5,026 bases of DNA, taken from contig JAHECV010000039.1 in assembly GCA_024641555.1 (NCBI GenBank), positions 1 through 5,026 on the forward strand, given 5' to 3'. Both the position numbers and the translations under genes were made by a program. The first letter of the stretch is position 1. Each line of letters starts with the position of its first letter. The notes under the pieces are model-generated. The model was not told the origin of the DNA and ran no database searches. It saw only the letters and a list, made by a program, of their open reading frames with translations. This stretch comes from Candidatus Planktophila sp. GTDB lineage: Bacteria; Actinomycetota; Actinomycetes; Nanopelagicales; Nanopelagicaceae. Shown one piece after another: positions 1 through 4,886 of the stretch.

Positions 1-38
1 AATCTGTTCTCCGCACAAAGGTTATGCGTCCCGAATAA
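1..38 (+). CDS. rpsF: 30S ribosomal protein bS6, C-terminal end (partial)
   Basis: Only the last 11 complete codons and the TAA stop (36-38) are in the window. In the frame starting at base 3 they read SVLRTKVMRPE, which matches the conserved end of actinobacterial bS6 (the VLRTKV motif). bS6 pairs with bS18 in the platform of the 30S subunit. The next genes, ssb, rpsR and rplI, are the usual rpsF operon partners in actinobacteria, which supports the call despite the short fragment. The body of the gene and any S6:S18-binding leader would lie left of the window. Confidence 0.85.
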   Translation, partial: SVLRTKVMRPE

Positions 39-45
39 TCCACAG

Positions 46-66
46 TTAGGGAGCGTCGCTCCTTAA
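46..66 (+). other. Intercistronic hairpin between rpsF and ssb
   Basis: The arms TTAGGGAGC (46-54) and GCTCCTTAA (58-66) pair over 9 bp, with one G-T wobble, around a GTC loop. The hairpin begins 8 bases after the rpsF stop. No uninterrupted T-run follows (the next bases are TTGTCATTCG), so it is not a typical intrinsic terminator. It could be a partial attenuator, an RNase processing site or a 3'-end stabiliser that sets the ratio of bS6 to SSB. The structure is seen in the sequence; the role is inference. Confidence 0.5.
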
Positions 67-116
67 TTGTCATTCGTTGACGATAATTTAAAGCAAGGAC
101 TCCACCAGTAGATAAG

Positions 117-133
117 TCTCAAGTTTCTTGAGA
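117..133 (+). other. Perfect 7-bp hairpin touching the ssb Shine-Dalgarno
   Basis: TCTCAAG (117-123) and CTTGAGA (127-133) form a perfect inverted repeat around TTT. The right arm runs directly into the purine-rich ssb ribosome-binding region (GAGAAGAGG, 132-140). As RNA, the hairpin could modulate ribosome access or insulate ssb translation from the upstream structure. As DNA, it could be an operator half-site pair. Function is not established. Confidence 0.45.
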
Positions 134-146
134 GAAGAGGTAAAAA

Positions 147-656
147 ATGGCAGCAGGAGATACAACAATCACAATGATCGGCAACCTAGTTGACGATCCC
201 GAGCTTCGTTTCACACCATCAGGTGCGGCCGTTGCAAAATTTCGTGTTGCCTCAACACCTCGTTATCTAGATAAGACAACAAACGAATGGAAAGATGGCG
301 AGAGCCTCTTCCTTCAATGTCAGATCTGGCGTCAAGCTGCTGAGAACGTTGCAGAGTCACTAACAAAGGGAATGCGCGTCATTCTCTCTGGTCGACTTAA
401 GCAGCGTTCATATGAAACTAAAGAAGGCGAAAAGCGAACTGTTTTCGAAGTAGAAGTTGATGAAGTCGGTCCATCACTACGTAACGCAACTGCAAAAGTG
501 GTTCGTGCACAACGCGCAGGCGGAACAAGTGGCGGATTCTCTGCACCAGCTGCAACCGGAGGAGAGTCATTTAATGACGATCCATGGGCTGCTGCTTCGA
601 CGAACAACGCAGGCGGAGGATGGGCAACCACAACCTCTGACGAACCACCTTTTTAA
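147..656 (+). CDS. ssb: Single-stranded DNA-binding protein SSB
   Basis: SSB coats single-stranded DNA during replication, recombination and repair, and recruits partner proteins through its acidic C-terminal tip. The 169-residue product has an OB-fold at about residues 5-112, with the conserved stretches [39 protein letters not shown] and [12 protein letters not shown] flexible Gly/Ala/Ser/Thr-rich linker follows (about 120-163), containing a DDPW element. The protein ends in DEPPF, the actinobacterial form of the conserved acidic-Pro-Phe tip. Length and sequence are typical of the mycobacterial-type essential SSB. The ATG at 147 is chosen because AAGAGG (135-140) lies 6 bases upstream and MAAGDTTIT is the expected N-terminus. 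It sits 108 bases after rpsF and 69 bases before rpsR, inside the ribosomal protein operon. I see no convincing promoter of its own in the rpsF-ssb gap. Confidence 0.97.
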   Translation: MAAGDTTITMIGNLVDDPELRFTPSGAAVAKFRVASTPRYLDKTTNEWKDGESLFLQCQIWRQAAENVAESLTKGMRVILSGRLKQRSYETKEGEKRTVFEVEVDEVGPSLRNATAKVVRAQRAGGTSGGFSAPAATGGESFNDDPWAAASTNNAGGGWATTTSDEPPF

Positions 657-680
657 AGATTATTAACCAATCCATCCATT

Positions 681-702
681 CCTAGTAATTAAAAAAGCTA
701 GG
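681..702 (+). other. Weak inverted repeat in the ssb-rpsR spacer
   Basis: CCTAG (681-685) and CTAGG (698-702) can pair across an A-rich 12-base loop, and a GGGCCC palindrome overlaps the right side (701-706). The stem is only 5 bp and no T-run follows, so this is at most a weak structure upstream of the rpsR ribosome-binding site. It is listed because it is the only structure visible in this 69-base spacer. Confidence 0.2.
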
Positions 703-725
703 GCCCACTTAAAAGGAGCACCACA

Positions 726-1013
726 ATGGGAGCAAGAAATAACCGGAACCTAAAGGAACCGAAAAATAAGGGCGCAAAAGCAGCGGCCCTTAATAAGAAG
801 TTCAAGAAGAAGCCTTGCAGCTTCTGTCGCGACAAGGTGACATATATCGATTACAAAGATATAGCCACACTTCGCAAGTACATTTCTGATCGCGGCAAAA
901 TCCGCGCTCGCCGCGTCACTGGCGCATGCACACAACACCAACGCTCGGTCGCAACAGCTGTCAAGAACAGCCGTGAAGTTGCGCTCTTGCCTTACACATC
1001 GACAGCGCGCTAA
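726..1013 (+). CDS. rpsR: 30S ribosomal protein bS18, zinc-binding type
   Basis: bS18 binds next to bS6 on the platform of the 30S subunit. The 95-residue product has a Lys/Asn-rich basic N-terminal tail (1-30) followed by the conserved core, including [30 protein letters not shown] and [15 protein letters not shown]. It keeps a putative zinc-binding set: C31 and C34 (CSFC) with C68 and H71 (CTQH). This makes it the cysteine-containing C+ form, as in mycobacterial S18-1, rather than the zinc-free paralog. The start at 726 is supported by a strong Shine-Dalgarno, AAGGAG (713-718), 7 bases upstream. rplI follows after 15 bases, so the two are almost certainly co-transcribed. A zinc-free S18 paralog elsewhere in the genome would be the usual sign of zinc-responsive swapping, which cannot be judged here. 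Confidence 0.97.
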   Translation: MGARNNRNLKEPKNKGAKAAALNKKFKKKPCSFCRDKVTYIDYKDIATLRKYISDRGKIRARRVTGACTQHQRSVATAVKNSREVALLPYTSTAR

Positions 1014-1028
1014 GGGGGAATAAAGAAA

Positions 1029-1478
1029 ATGAAACTTATCCTTACTCGCGAAGTTACAAAGCTCGGCTCAGCCGGCGATGTAGTAACTGTTAAAGATGGC
1101 TACGCACGCAACTTCTTGTTGCCACGTGGCGTTGCAATTGCATGGTCACTAGGCGGCGAAAAGCAGATCGAAGGAATCCGTCGCGCTCGCGCTGCACGTG
1201 AAGTCCGCGATATCGATCACGCTAAAGAGATCAAGGCATCACTTGAAAAGGCAGCAATCACAGTTTCAGTTAAAGCTGGAACAGCTGGTCGCCTATTCGG
1301 TTCTGTCACAGATAAAGACATCGCAGCAGCTATCAAAGCAGCAGCAGGCGTCGATATCGATCGTCACAGCATCAAGACTGCTGGACATATCAAGAAGGCT
1401 GGCGAGCACTCAGTTAAGGTCTCACTTGCACATTCAGTTGTTGCAGCAGTGACCGTAAAGGTTGTCGCAGCTAAGTAA
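1029..1478 (+). CDS. rplI: 50S ribosomal protein bL9
   Basis: bL9 binds 23S rRNA near the base of the L1 stalk and helps keep reading frame during translation. The 149-residue product has the usual length and layout. An N-terminal rRNA-binding domain covers about 1-50, with the family signature spaced as G13, G16, V21, G24-Y25, N28-F29-L30 and G34. A long Arg/Ala/Lys/Glu-rich connecting helix spans about 43-78. The C-terminal domain (about 80-149) contains GRLFGSVTDKDIAAAIK and an IK..GEHSVKVSLAHSVVA region. The ATG at 1029 gives the invariant MKLILT start. Its Shine-Dalgarno, AAGGGGGA (1012-1019), overlaps the rpsR stop codon, which favours translational coupling with rpsR. It is the last gene of the operon; an intrinsic terminator begins 13 bases after its stop. 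Confidence 0.97.
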   Translation: MKLILTREVTKLGSAGDVVTVKDGYARNFLLPRGVAIAWSLGGEKQIEGIRRARAAREVRDIDHAKEIKASLEKAAITVSVKAGTAGRLFGSVTDKDIAAAIKAAAGVDIDRHSIKTAGHIKKAGEHSVKVSLAHSVVAAVTVKVVAAK

Positions 1479-1491
1479 GTTAATTAGTAAT

Positions 1492-1524
1492 AAAACCCCG
1501 GCCGTTAATTCGGTCGGGGTTTTT
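1492..1524 (+). terminator. Intrinsic terminator of the rpsF-ssb-rpsR-rplI operon
   Basis: The arms CCCCGGCCG (1496-1504) and CGGTCGGGG (1511-1519) pair over 9 bp, with one G-T wobble, around a TTAATT loop. The stem is flanked by AAAA on the left and TTTTT (1520-1524) on the right. A GC-rich stem followed by a T-run right after rplI is a textbook Rho-independent terminator. The A-tract on the left gives it some bidirectional potential. It separates the ribosomal operon from dnaB, so dnaB should have its own promoter. Confidence 0.92.
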
Positions 1525-1539
1525 ACTTTTATAAGTAAA

Positions 1540-1554
1540 TCTCAACAATTGAGA
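1540..1554. repeat. Small inverted repeat in the AT-rich dnaB leader
   Basis: TCTCAA (1540-1545) and TTGAGA (1549-1554) form a perfect 6-bp inverted repeat around CAA. The same half-site pair, TCTCAA and TTGAGA, occurs upstream of ssb at 117-133, but there with a 5-base instead of a 3-base spacer. It lies in a strongly AT-rich stretch: 11 G/C in the 51 bases 1520-1570 by hand count. It may be a protein-binding site or chance. Confidence 0.3.
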
Positions 1555-1563
1555 AGTAGGAAA

Positions 1564-1593
1564 TTACTTTCATGCACAGGCCCTACCTAGGGT
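1564..1593 (+). promoter_or_regulatory. Tentative dnaB promoter/operator region
   Basis: A near-palindrome, CCCTA-CC-TAGGG (1581-1592), overlaps TAGGGT (1588-1593), which fits the loose actinobacterial -10 pattern TANNNT. TTACTT (1564-1569), 18 bases upstream, is a poor -35 match. Since a strong terminator lies just upstream, a dnaB promoter must exist somewhere in 1525-1740, and this is one of few candidates. The overlap of palindrome and -10 would suit a repressor site. The assignment is weak. Confidence 0.2.
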
Positions 1594-1643
1594 AACCCGC
1601 CTCTGACCTGCGCTTTCCTTTAATTACAGAAGAACGTCGGTAG

Positions 1644-1719
1644 TTACCCACAAGCTGCACACAGGTATTTACACAGGAAAACCCGCTTATCCACCGCTTT
1701 ATACACAGCCTTATCCCCA
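1644..1719 (+). promoter_or_regulatory. Cluster of DnaA-box-like 9-mers upstream of dnaB
   Basis: Five 9-mers in the same orientation resemble the DnaA box (TTATCCACA, relaxed TTWTNCACA). They are TTACCCACA (1644-1652), ATTTACACA (1667-1675), TTATCCACC (1687-1695), TTATACACA (1699-1707, a full match to the relaxed form) and TTATCCCCA (1711-1719). The other four each differ at one base from one of the two consensus forms. A further one-mismatch 9-mer, TCATGCACA, lies at 1570-1578. The cluster ends 22 bases before the dnaB Shine-Dalgarno and lies downstream of an AT-rich stretch. The likely role is DnaA binding that controls dnaB transcription or titrates DnaA. The matches are seen; the role is inference. 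Confidence 0.55.
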
Positions 1720-1722
1720 GTC
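1687..1722 (+). repeat. Three 12-bp tandem repeats carrying DnaA-like boxes
   Basis: Three consecutive 12-mers read TTATCCACCGCT, TTATACACAGCC and TTATCCCCAGTC. They agree pairwise at 8 or 9 of 12 positions and share TTAT, C at positions 6 and 8, and G at position 10. Each begins with a DnaA-box-like 9-mer. The 12-base period places successive boxes a little over one helical turn apart, so bound proteins would lie nearly on the same DNA face. Confidence 0.6.
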
Positions 1723-1741
1723 ACCTTCGCTTTTGTCGGTG

Positions 1742-1748
1742 GGAGGTG
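1742..1748 (+). promoter_or_regulatory. dnaB: dnaB ribosome-binding site that decides the start
   Basis: GGAGGTG perfectly complements the anti-Shine-Dalgarno core of 16S rRNA. It ends 14 bases before the GTG at 1763, rather far but usable. It lies downstream of the in-frame TTG at 1733 and GTG at 1739, neither of which has a Shine-Dalgarno of its own. This argues that translation begins at 1763. Confidence 0.6.
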
Positions 1749-1762
1749 GGAAGTTACTCCCC

Positions 1763-3214
1763 GTGAGCATCGCTGAACTACCTAATAACTCATCACGCGC
1801 CAATTCATCGTATAACAACTCTCAAAACAACGTTGGCACCGAGTTTGAACGTACTCCGCCACAAGATTTAATCGCCGAACAATCTGTTCTCGGTGGAATG
1901 CTCTTATCTAAAGATGCGATCGCAGATGTAATCGAAATTCTGCGCGAACGCGATTTCTATCGTCCGGCACACGAGTTGATTTACGACGCGGTTCTCGATC
2001 TCTACGGCCGCGGCGAACCAGCGGATGCGGTGACAGTTTCTGCAGAGCTCACTAAACGCGGTGATATCGCACGTGCAGGTGGCGCACCGTACTTACACAC
2101 TTTAATTTCATCTGTTCCAACTGCAGCTAACGCAAGTTACTACGCAAAGATTGTTCGCGAACACGCGATCATGCGCCGTTTAGTTGAAGCCGGCACAAAA
2201 ATTGTTCAAATTGGTTACAACGTAGAAGGCGAAGTTGATGACGCTGTAGACCAAGCGCAAGCAGAAGTCTATGCAGTTACCGAACGCCGCACCTCTGAAG
2301 ATTATGTTCAACTCGCAACTTTGCTACCCGAAGCCCTCGATGAAATTGAAGCGATTCAAAAAGGTACTGGCGTTGAAGGCGTTAAGACTGGCTTCCGCGA
2401 TTTAGATTTACTGACACATGGCCTGCATCCCGGCAACATGATTATCTTGGCGGCGCGTCCGGCGGTTGGTAAGTCAACGCTTGGCCTCGACATTGCACGA
2501 CATGCATCGATTCACGATGGAAAAACCTCAGTTATCTTCTCACTCGAAATGTCGCGCTCAGAAATCACTATGCGTATGTTGTCTGCTGAAGCTCGAGTCG
2601 GTTTAAATAACATTCGCTCTGGCCAGTTAAGCGATGAAGAATGGTCAAAACTGGCGCGACGTATGGGAGAAATCTCTGCCGCCCCATTGTTTATCGATGA
2701 TTCACCAAACCTTTCAATGATGGAGATCCGCGCCAAAGCGCGGCGCCTCAAGCAACGCCATGATTTAAAGCTAATTGTTATCGATTATTTGCAGTTGATG
2801 ACCAGCGGTAAGCGCGTTGAAAACCGTCAGCAAGAAGTATCAGAATTTTCTCGCCACCTAAAACTTATGGCGAAAGAGCTCGATGTTCCGGTTATTGCGA
2901 TCTCACAGCTCAACCGTTCACCAGAACAACGCTCTGATAAGAAGCCAATGTTGTCTGACCTTCGCGAATCCGGTTCGATCGAACAAGATGCCGACGTTGT
3001 TATCTTGTTGCACCGCGATGATATGTATGACTCACAGAACCGTTCTGGCGAAGCAGATTTAATTGTTGCTAAGCACCGTAACGGTCAGACCAAGACCATT
3101 ACCGTTGCTGCACAACTTCACTTCGCCCGCTTTGCGGATATGGCGCCAAGCGCTGGGGCAGGTCGCGACTTTACTGCGCCGCAAGAACCGCAAGATGGCG
3201 CTTGGAACGAATAA
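1763..3214 (+). CDS. dnaB: Replicative DNA helicase DnaB
   Basis: DnaB is the hexameric 5'-to-3' helicase that unwinds the chromosome at replication forks and recruits primase. From the GTG at 1763 the product is 483 residues. A poorly conserved Asn/Ser-rich tail (about 1-30) is followed by the N-terminal primase-interaction domain (about 32-140, from PPQDLIAEQSVLGGMLLS), then a linker. The RecA-like motor has Walker A ARPAVGKST (231-239, Lys237), catalytic Glu262 in FSLEMS, Walker B LIVIDYLQLM (337-346), SQLNR (381-385) and the arginine-finger region AKHRNGQT (436-443). Both places where mycobacterial-type DnaB often carries inteins, Walker A and the LRESGSIEQDAD region, are uninterrupted. 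An in-frame TTG at 1733 or GTG at 1739 would add 10 or 8 residues, but the Shine-Dalgarno lies downstream of both. The gene is separated from rplI by a terminator, and DnaA-like boxes sit in its leader, hinting at control by DnaA. Its stop is 4 bases from the stop of the convergent neighbour. Confidence 0.96.
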   Translation: MSIAELPNNSSRANSSYNNSQNNVGTEFERTPPQDLIAEQSVLGGMLLSKDAIADVIEILRERDFYRPAHELIYDAVLDLYGRGEPADAVTVSAELTKRGDIARAGGAPYLHTLISSVPTAANASYYAKIVREHAIMRRLVEAGTKIVQIGYNVEGEVDDAVDQAQAEVYAVTERRTSEDYVQLATLLPEALDEIEAIQKGTGVEGVKTGFRDLDLLTHGLHPGNMIILAARPAVGKSTLGLDIARHASIHDGKTSVIFSLEMSRSEITMRMLSAEARVGLNNIRSGQLSDEEWSKLARRMGEISAAPLFIDDSPNLSMMEIRAKARRLKQRHDLKLIVIDYLQLMTSGKRVENRQQEVSEFSRHLKLMAKELDVPVIAISQLNRSPEQRSDKKPMLSDLRESGSIEQDADVVILLHRDDMYDSQNRSGEADLIVAKHRNGQTKTITVAAQLHFARFADMAPSAGAGRDFTAPQEPQDGAWNE

Positions 3215-3218
3215 GTAA

Positions 3219-3872
3219 TTACCGTTTTAAGACGATAACGTTTGACGCTTTTTTGCCATCAAATTTCATAAGAGCGCTATTTAAATCTACGCCTCCACGG
3301 TTTAAGACCATATCTGTAGCGTTGGTAACTTTTTGAGCACCACGTGCGTTATATGGGGCAGTGGCCATTACCGATGCATTCTCTTTATCAGAGAAGAAAG
3401 TCTGTGTTGTTAATACCTCTTTTCCATTTACCCAAATCTTTTCATGGATATGAATAGTGCGAGCCGGGTACCAACCTGGATAAATCCCTTTAAAGGTTGC
3501 TACACCTTTTGCATTTGTAGTTTGGGTTCCACGTAAGAAATTTCCAGAACCAACGCCCGCGCCTAAATCATCGCCACGTGATGCAACTCCTGAATAAATA
3601 CCCTGTGCATTGGCATACCAAATATCAATCCGTGCGCCTTTAATTGGTTTGCAGGCGGTATCAACCACTGTGAAATTCAGAGTTATCGCCTTTCCGGCTT
3701 GGCCATCTGTTACATCACTTCTAATAGGCGTATTAGCTAAGTAATACGGCCCTTCTTCAATGGCCTGCGTAGCGTTACAAACCTTGGTTGTGGCAGCAAA
3801 GGTTGGTGCGACAACAAGTGAGCTAGCTACCAGAGAAAGACCGAAAATCACGGCGAATTTAAATTTATTCAT
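3219..3872 (-). CDS. Secreted intradiol ring-cleavage dioxygenase-like protein
   Basis: The 217-residue product resembles the intradiol dioxygenase family (catechol 1,2- and protocatechuate 3,4-dioxygenases). These use non-heme Fe(III) to open catechol-type rings between the two hydroxyls. All four expected iron ligands are present: Tyr93 (GIYSG), Tyr135 (GWYPAR), His141 and His143 (HIH). Other family marks are EEGPYYL (39-45) and IDIWYANAQG (82-91). A Sec signal peptide covers residues 1-26: basic start (Lys3, Lys5), hydrophobic core, cleavage after TFA. There is no twin-arginine motif or lipobox, so export as a soluble protein is likely. Cys32 and Cys74 could form a disulfide outside the cell. 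The N-terminal dimerisation region of cytoplasmic catechol dioxygenases is missing, as in other short exported members. The substrate is unknown; catechol-like lignin or humic fragments are a guess. The ATG is supported by the signal peptide. No clear Shine-Dalgarno precedes it. It lies 52 bases after the transporter gene, with no terminator visible between them. Confidence 0.85.
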   Translation of the reverse strand: MNKFKFAVIFGLSLVASSLVVAPTFAATTKVCNATQAIEEGPYYLANTPIRSDVTDGQAGKAITLNFTVVDTACKPIKGARIDIWYANAQGIYSGVASRGDDLGAGVGSGNFLRGTQTTNAKGVATFKGIYPGWYPARTIHIHEKIWVNGKEVLTTQTFFSDKENASVMATAPYNARGAQKVTNATDMVLNRGGVDLNSALMKFDGKKASNVIVLKR

Positions 3873-3924
3873 AGAAGTATTGTTATGTAAGGAACTGTAA
3901 ATGATCTGACTAAAACCTGAATAT

Positions 3925-4851
3925 TTAGTGAGAAGTTAACTTTGACTTAGCTCGATCGGCGATATAGATACCAATTAAAACTATTACGCCCCCGAGCAAC
4001 TGAATCGCTGTCCAAGATTGCGATAACCAGATCCAAGCAAAAGCCCCAGCCAATACTGGTTCCAACATTCCAATTACGCTAGAAGTTGATGCGCTTAACC
4101 GACGAATTCCACCAACGACAAAGAGATACGGAACCATTGTTCCGAAGACAATAATGTAAGCAATCAGCAACCAACCAGGTGCGCTGTAATCGCTAAAGCG
4201 GCCTTGCAAATTAATATTGGTATTAAAGATCTCTGTTGGAAAGTTCCAGATCGGTAACACTATTGACCAGAAGAGCCCTGCGACACCAAAGCCCCAAACG
4301 ATCATCGCCTGTGCCGAACGTTTTGTACCTTGAGATTGGCTCATTAAGAAATAAACGGCCAAGGCAAAGGCGGCGCCAAGTGCACCTAGAGTTCCGAGTA
4401 AATCAAAGGTAAAACCCTCCCAAACTTTGGCGACGAAAACTAAGCCAAGTAATGAAAGCGCGATCGCAGCCCACATACTCTTTGCGACCTGCGATTTACG
4501 GACAAATTTGATCCAGAGAACGATCCAAATCGGAGCGGTAAATTCGATTATTAAGACCAAGCTGAGCGGAACGCCTTGAGCAATACCGATGAAATACCCG
4601 AGCTGCACCATCGCATAACCAAAGACGCCATAGAAGATCAAAGTTGGTATTTCTCGGCGCTCGGCTTTCAGCGAATTTCGATCCTGAATAAAGGTAAATA
4701 TAAATAGGAGAAAGAAGGTGCCGATCGCGCGGATCTGGGCCAGGCGAAAAGTCGTCATATGGTCAAGAACCAAGGTAACGATTACGCCGTTGAGTGAGAA
4801 GAAGATCGCACCCATAACAAGATAAAACTCACCGCGATGCTTATTGAGCAT
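3925..4851 (-). CDS. EamA/DMT-family permease, 10 transmembrane helices
   Basis: This 308-residue inner-membrane protein fits the drug/metabolite transporter superfamily with two tandem EamA repeats, about 8-140 and 150-298. Ten hydrophobic segments can be read at about 10-30, 36-55, 70-90, 93-116, 125-142, 150-170, 182-202, 227-247, 255-276 and 283-300. The characteristic ends of the repeats are visible as EFTAPIWIVLW (103-113) and EPVLAGAFAWIWL (264-276). Members include RhtA-like amino acid exporters and exporters of other small metabolites; the substrate cannot be read from sequence. The C-terminus is short and basic (DRAKSKLTSH). The start at 4851 gives a short charged N-terminus (LNKHRGE); Met13 is an alternative, but the upstream Met is better placed before the first helix. 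The ribosome-binding site is weak. The gene starts 35 bases after the acyl-CoA dehydrogenase stop, so read-through or co-transcription is possible. TAAGAT, 11 bases upstream of the ATG, is a poor -10 candidate. Confidence 0.9.
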   Translation of the reverse strand: MLNKHRGEFYLVMGAIFFSLNGVIVTLVLDHMTTFRLAQIRAIGTFFLLFIFTFIQDRNSLKAERREIPTLIFYGVFGYAMVQLGYFIGIAQGVPLSLVLIIEFTAPIWIVLWIKFVRKSQVAKSMWAAIALSLLGLVFVAKVWEGFTFDLLGTLGALGAAFALAVYFLMSQSQGTKRSAQAMIVWGFGVAGLFWSIVLPIWNFPTEIFNTNINLQGRFSDYSAPGWLLIAYIIVFGTMVPYLFVVGGIRRLSASTSSVIGMLEPVLAGAFAWIWLSQSWTAIQLLGGVIVLIGIYIADRAKSKLTSH

Positions 4852-4886
4852 TGGGTGAGCCTATCTTAATTTATTAATCGGCTGAA

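Noticed and set aside
39..146. A dedicated ssb promoter (TTGTCA 67-72 or TTGACG 77-82 as -35)
   Set aside because: No acceptable -10 occurs at 16-18 bases; the nearest candidate, TAGATA (109-114), is 26 bases after TTGACG.
39..146. S6:S18-binding RNA motif
   Set aside because: That regulatory motif normally precedes rpsF, which lies outside the window, and the hairpins here are simple stems without its bulged form.
332..631. Antisense frame opposite ssb, and similar antisense frames opposite rpsR (750-941) and dnaB (2512-2751)
   Set aside because: All lie wholly opposite strongly conserved genes, have no family resemblance and no ribosome-binding site.
457..666. Overlapping plus-strand reading frame inside the end of ssb (69 codons)
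   Set aside because: It is rich in His and Gln, has no recognisable domain or ribosome-binding site, and is a frame shadow of the Gly/Thr/Asn-rich SSB tail.
1198..1452. Overlapping plus-strand frame within rplI (84 codons)
   Set aside because: It has low-complexity Ile/Ser/Gln composition from a frame-shifted Ala/Lys-rich bL9 sequence and no independent start signal.
1655..1663. CTGCACACA as another DnaA box in the dnaB leader
   Set aside because: It shares the CACA end but differs from TTATCCACA at four positions, and at three from the relaxed form.
2450..3050. Intein insertion in dnaB
   Set aside because: The Walker A region and the LRESGSIEQDAD region are both continuous and the protein has normal DnaB length.
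3873..3924. Promoter for the dioxygenase gene (TTTACA with a downstream AACAAT-like -10, minus strand)
   Set aside because: The spacing between the two elements is only about 11 bases and the -10 matches only partly, so it is not supportable.
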